The notes under the pieces were generated by a model that was given only the letters and a program-made list of their open reading frames with translations, searched no databases and was not told where the DNA came from. From assembly GCA_963825595.1 (NCBI GenBank), contig CAWGUE010000030.1:124001-188000 (forward strand): 64,000 nucleotides of DNA, in the 5' to 3' direction. The DNA is from JARFQH01 sp963825595 (GTDB taxonomy: Bacteria; Desulfobacterota; Desulfobacteria; Desulfobacterales; SG8-13). The position numbers and the translations under genes are program-made. Below, piece after piece: positions 62,642-64,000 of this stretch (position 1 is the first letter of the stretch; every line of letters starts with the position of its first letter).

Positions 62642-63025
62642 TTAGTAACCACTGCCCACGATAACGCCGCTTTTGGTCTTGCGGACATAGGCGTTTTTCT
62701 CTGCGCCTTTCCATTGGTACATCACCCATGTGCCTTCCGGAGTCGCCGTGACGATAGCATCGTAAGCTGGTGCAGCCTTCTCTTTGAGGCTTTCGCCCAC
62801 CAGCGAGGGGTGAACCAGCAGTGTGCCGCTTTCCTCCATAATGTAAACATAATTGGGTTCTTTTTTGGCTGCGTCCGCAAAATCCCCAGCCATTTTGCCG
62901 CCATCAATTGCCACAACGATTTCATCGACCTGAGCCTTGATGGCGTCCTTGTCGGCTGCAGAGACAATACCTGTGAGCGATAGTCCCACAATCACGACCA
63001 GCATAATCAGAAAATACTTCTTCAT
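62642..63025 (-). CDS. Secreted stand-alone Cache-domain protein
   Basis: 127 residues; AAAGGAGGAGAAA just before the ATG at 63025. Signal peptide to about 23 (ends SAAD). The mature 104 residues match a single Cache fold: PNYVYIMEESGTLLVHPSL, then EGTWVMYQWKG and SGVIVGSGY at the end. In chemoreceptors and kinases this is the ligand-binding part; here it is free in the periplasm without membrane anchor. It may pass a ligand signal to a partner. The frame upstream to 63262 is not natural protein. Confidence 0.82.
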   Translation of the reverse strand: MKKYFLIMLVVIVGLSLTGIVSAADKDAIKAQVDEIVVAIDGGKMAGDFADAAKKEPNYVYIMEESGTLLVHPSLVGESLKEKAAPAYDAIVTATPEGTWVMYQWKGAEKNAYVRKTKSGVIVGSGY

Positions 63026-64000
63026 TTTCTCCTCCTTTTCGTTATGTCCACAACAATTCAAACGACCCTGCAGTCCATCTGCAGGATTTGATCTCCGCCC
63101 CCCTGCGTCGGTGATTTTTCGGAGGGCGAAAAAGGGTGAAAGTTTTTTCAAGCAGTTAGGCCCTTGATGACAACGGTCATCGGCGATGCGGCCCCTTCGT
63201 TTCCCGGTCATATTACAGCGTGAGTTGCGCCAATGCTTTTCAGTTTTCCCGGCATGGCGCATTGTCTCAATAAAATGTGCTTACTGAATTCTCTTCTGAC
63301 CGGTTACTGCGATTGTTTATCGAAAATTATCTCACACAATTCACTCCAAAAAGAATATATACTGTTAATGCCAATGCGGTCTAAATCTATTGAAGCAAAA
63401 TAAATGCCATTTGGCTTAACATATAGATTTTATGTTAATTGTTTATTGATTGGGGTGGGAATTTCCCGCATATCCGTATGAAAAATCATACTGATGCGCA
63501 GTATTTCTTCGCCTTTCCGTTCCAACGATCTGTAATCACGCAGTTTATAGTGGATGGATTTGCCTTCACCGTTTAAGGGCGTCTGTATATTTTTTTGAAC
63601 CCTGATGACACTTTAGGAGTAAACTTAGAAATTACCTCATCCTCTTTTCTTTGTTTAGAGATGTTCTGTTGAAATAAAGCGCCCCTGTCGTTTGACCATA
63701 GAGACCGGGTTATCATACCTTTAAGAAGCATTTCTACAGTTTCATAAAGTCGGCGTAAGAAGTCGAGAAAGAAGAGCAGCGCAGTTGGAGAAAGAAAGAG
63801 AAGTAAAACCGCAGGAGGCGAACAGCAACATTAAGTCAGCTCATCGGTCAAATATAGAGCACCAAATCGGGACCAAAGCAAGAGATATTTTTGTCAAAAT
63901 GTGGGACTGTCCGGCGATTGTATAGCATTGTATCGAAAGTGTGCCACTTTTGCTTCAATAAGATGGCGACGACTCGGAAGATTTGATTAAATTCTGAGAT
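63026..64000. other. Gap at the window end with no intact gene
   Basis: Contains the Cache-gene promoter region (just above 63026) and the relic at 63435-63612. From 63613 to the edge no frame is convincing in either direction; base composition is AT-rich and no repeat or RNA structure was identified. Confidence 0.45.
63435..63612 (-). pseudogene. Relic of a minus-strand gene
   Basis: A 59-codon frame without a start, ending TAA at 63435, reads like genuine protein (LNGEGKSIHYKLRDYRSLER, then RISMIFHTDMREIPTP). It is preceded by a stop and frame changes upstream. Probably the C-terminal remnant of a regulatory or PilZ-like protein; the family is not recognisable. Confidence 0.35.

Noticed and set aside
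1..64000. tRNA, rRNA or selenocysteine (in-frame TGA) genes
   Set aside because: No tRNA-like cloverleaf with TTCGAAT-type loop, no rRNA sequence and no in-frame TGA in a redox motif was found by eye; a tRNAscan and Infernal run would be decisive.

Overview
The window reads as chromosomal DNA of an anaerobic Gram-negative bacterium, most likely a Desulfobacterota (former Deltaproteobacteria) of the sulfate-reducer type. This is inferred from three multiheme c-type cytochrome families, outer-membrane electron-conduit parts, sigma-54 control, an ADP-forming acyl-CoA synthetase, a SulP transporter with its own phosphorelay, and the mix of small conserved membrane proteins. No rRNA, tRNA, CRISPR array, intact insertion sequence or prophage was seen.

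Layout. 1-5 kb: 3' part of ilvD, then a minus-strand acyl-CoA synthetase/enoyl-CoA hydratase pair. 5-13.5 kb: ordinary plus-strand genes (MscS channel, sirtuin, methyltransferase, SMUG1-like glycosylase, nitroreductase, MFS transporter, small membrane proteins) and a PilZ protein. 13.5-14.4 kb: a gene-free patch of palindromic repeats. 14.4-20 kb: an ECF sigma/anti-sigma pair, a 29-residue membrane peptide, a copper P-type ATPase, cysQ and a CopZ-like chaperone. 20.4-36.4 kb: the main locus, all on the plus strand. 36.6-50.5 kb: miscellaneous metabolic, membrane and transport genes, three of them carrying apparent frameshifts. 50.8-58.1 kb: a minus-strand TetR-SulP-phosphorelay operon. 58.4-63 kb: an ATP-grasp protein, arsM/arsR, DUF2062 and a secreted Cache protein. 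The last kilobase has only a gene relic.

The 20.4-36.4 kb locus looks like a complete inducible trans-envelope electron-transfer system. A PhnD/AioX-type periplasmic binding lipoprotein sits next to a membrane-anchored sigma-54 activator. A near-consensus sigma-54 promoter (25466-25481) lies upstream of a pseudo-receiver protein, an octaheme lipoprotein, a triheme-c/cytochrome-b quinone module, a NusG-II protein, a fused Gx-transporter/EcfT protein, a beta-barrel porin, ApbE, an FMN-binding flavinylation substrate and a decaheme OmcA/MtrC-family lipoprotein, and the unit ends at a strong terminator. The parts suggest electrons pass from the quinone pool through periplasmic haem and flavin carriers and the porin to an external acceptor. 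The acceptor cannot be read from the sequence.

The 50.8-58.1 kb operon joins a SulP anion transporter with an unusual insert to a kinase-fold/BON/receiver fusion, a complete histidine kinase, two single-domain receivers and a histidine phosphotransfer protein without an ATP-binding domain.

Four genes (27.4-29.0, 38.6-39.8, 40.1-40.8 and 43.1-44.1 kb) are each explained by single-base insertions, six in all and all of the same sign. This points to sequencing or assembly error at least as much as to true gene decay, so the breaks should be treated with caution.
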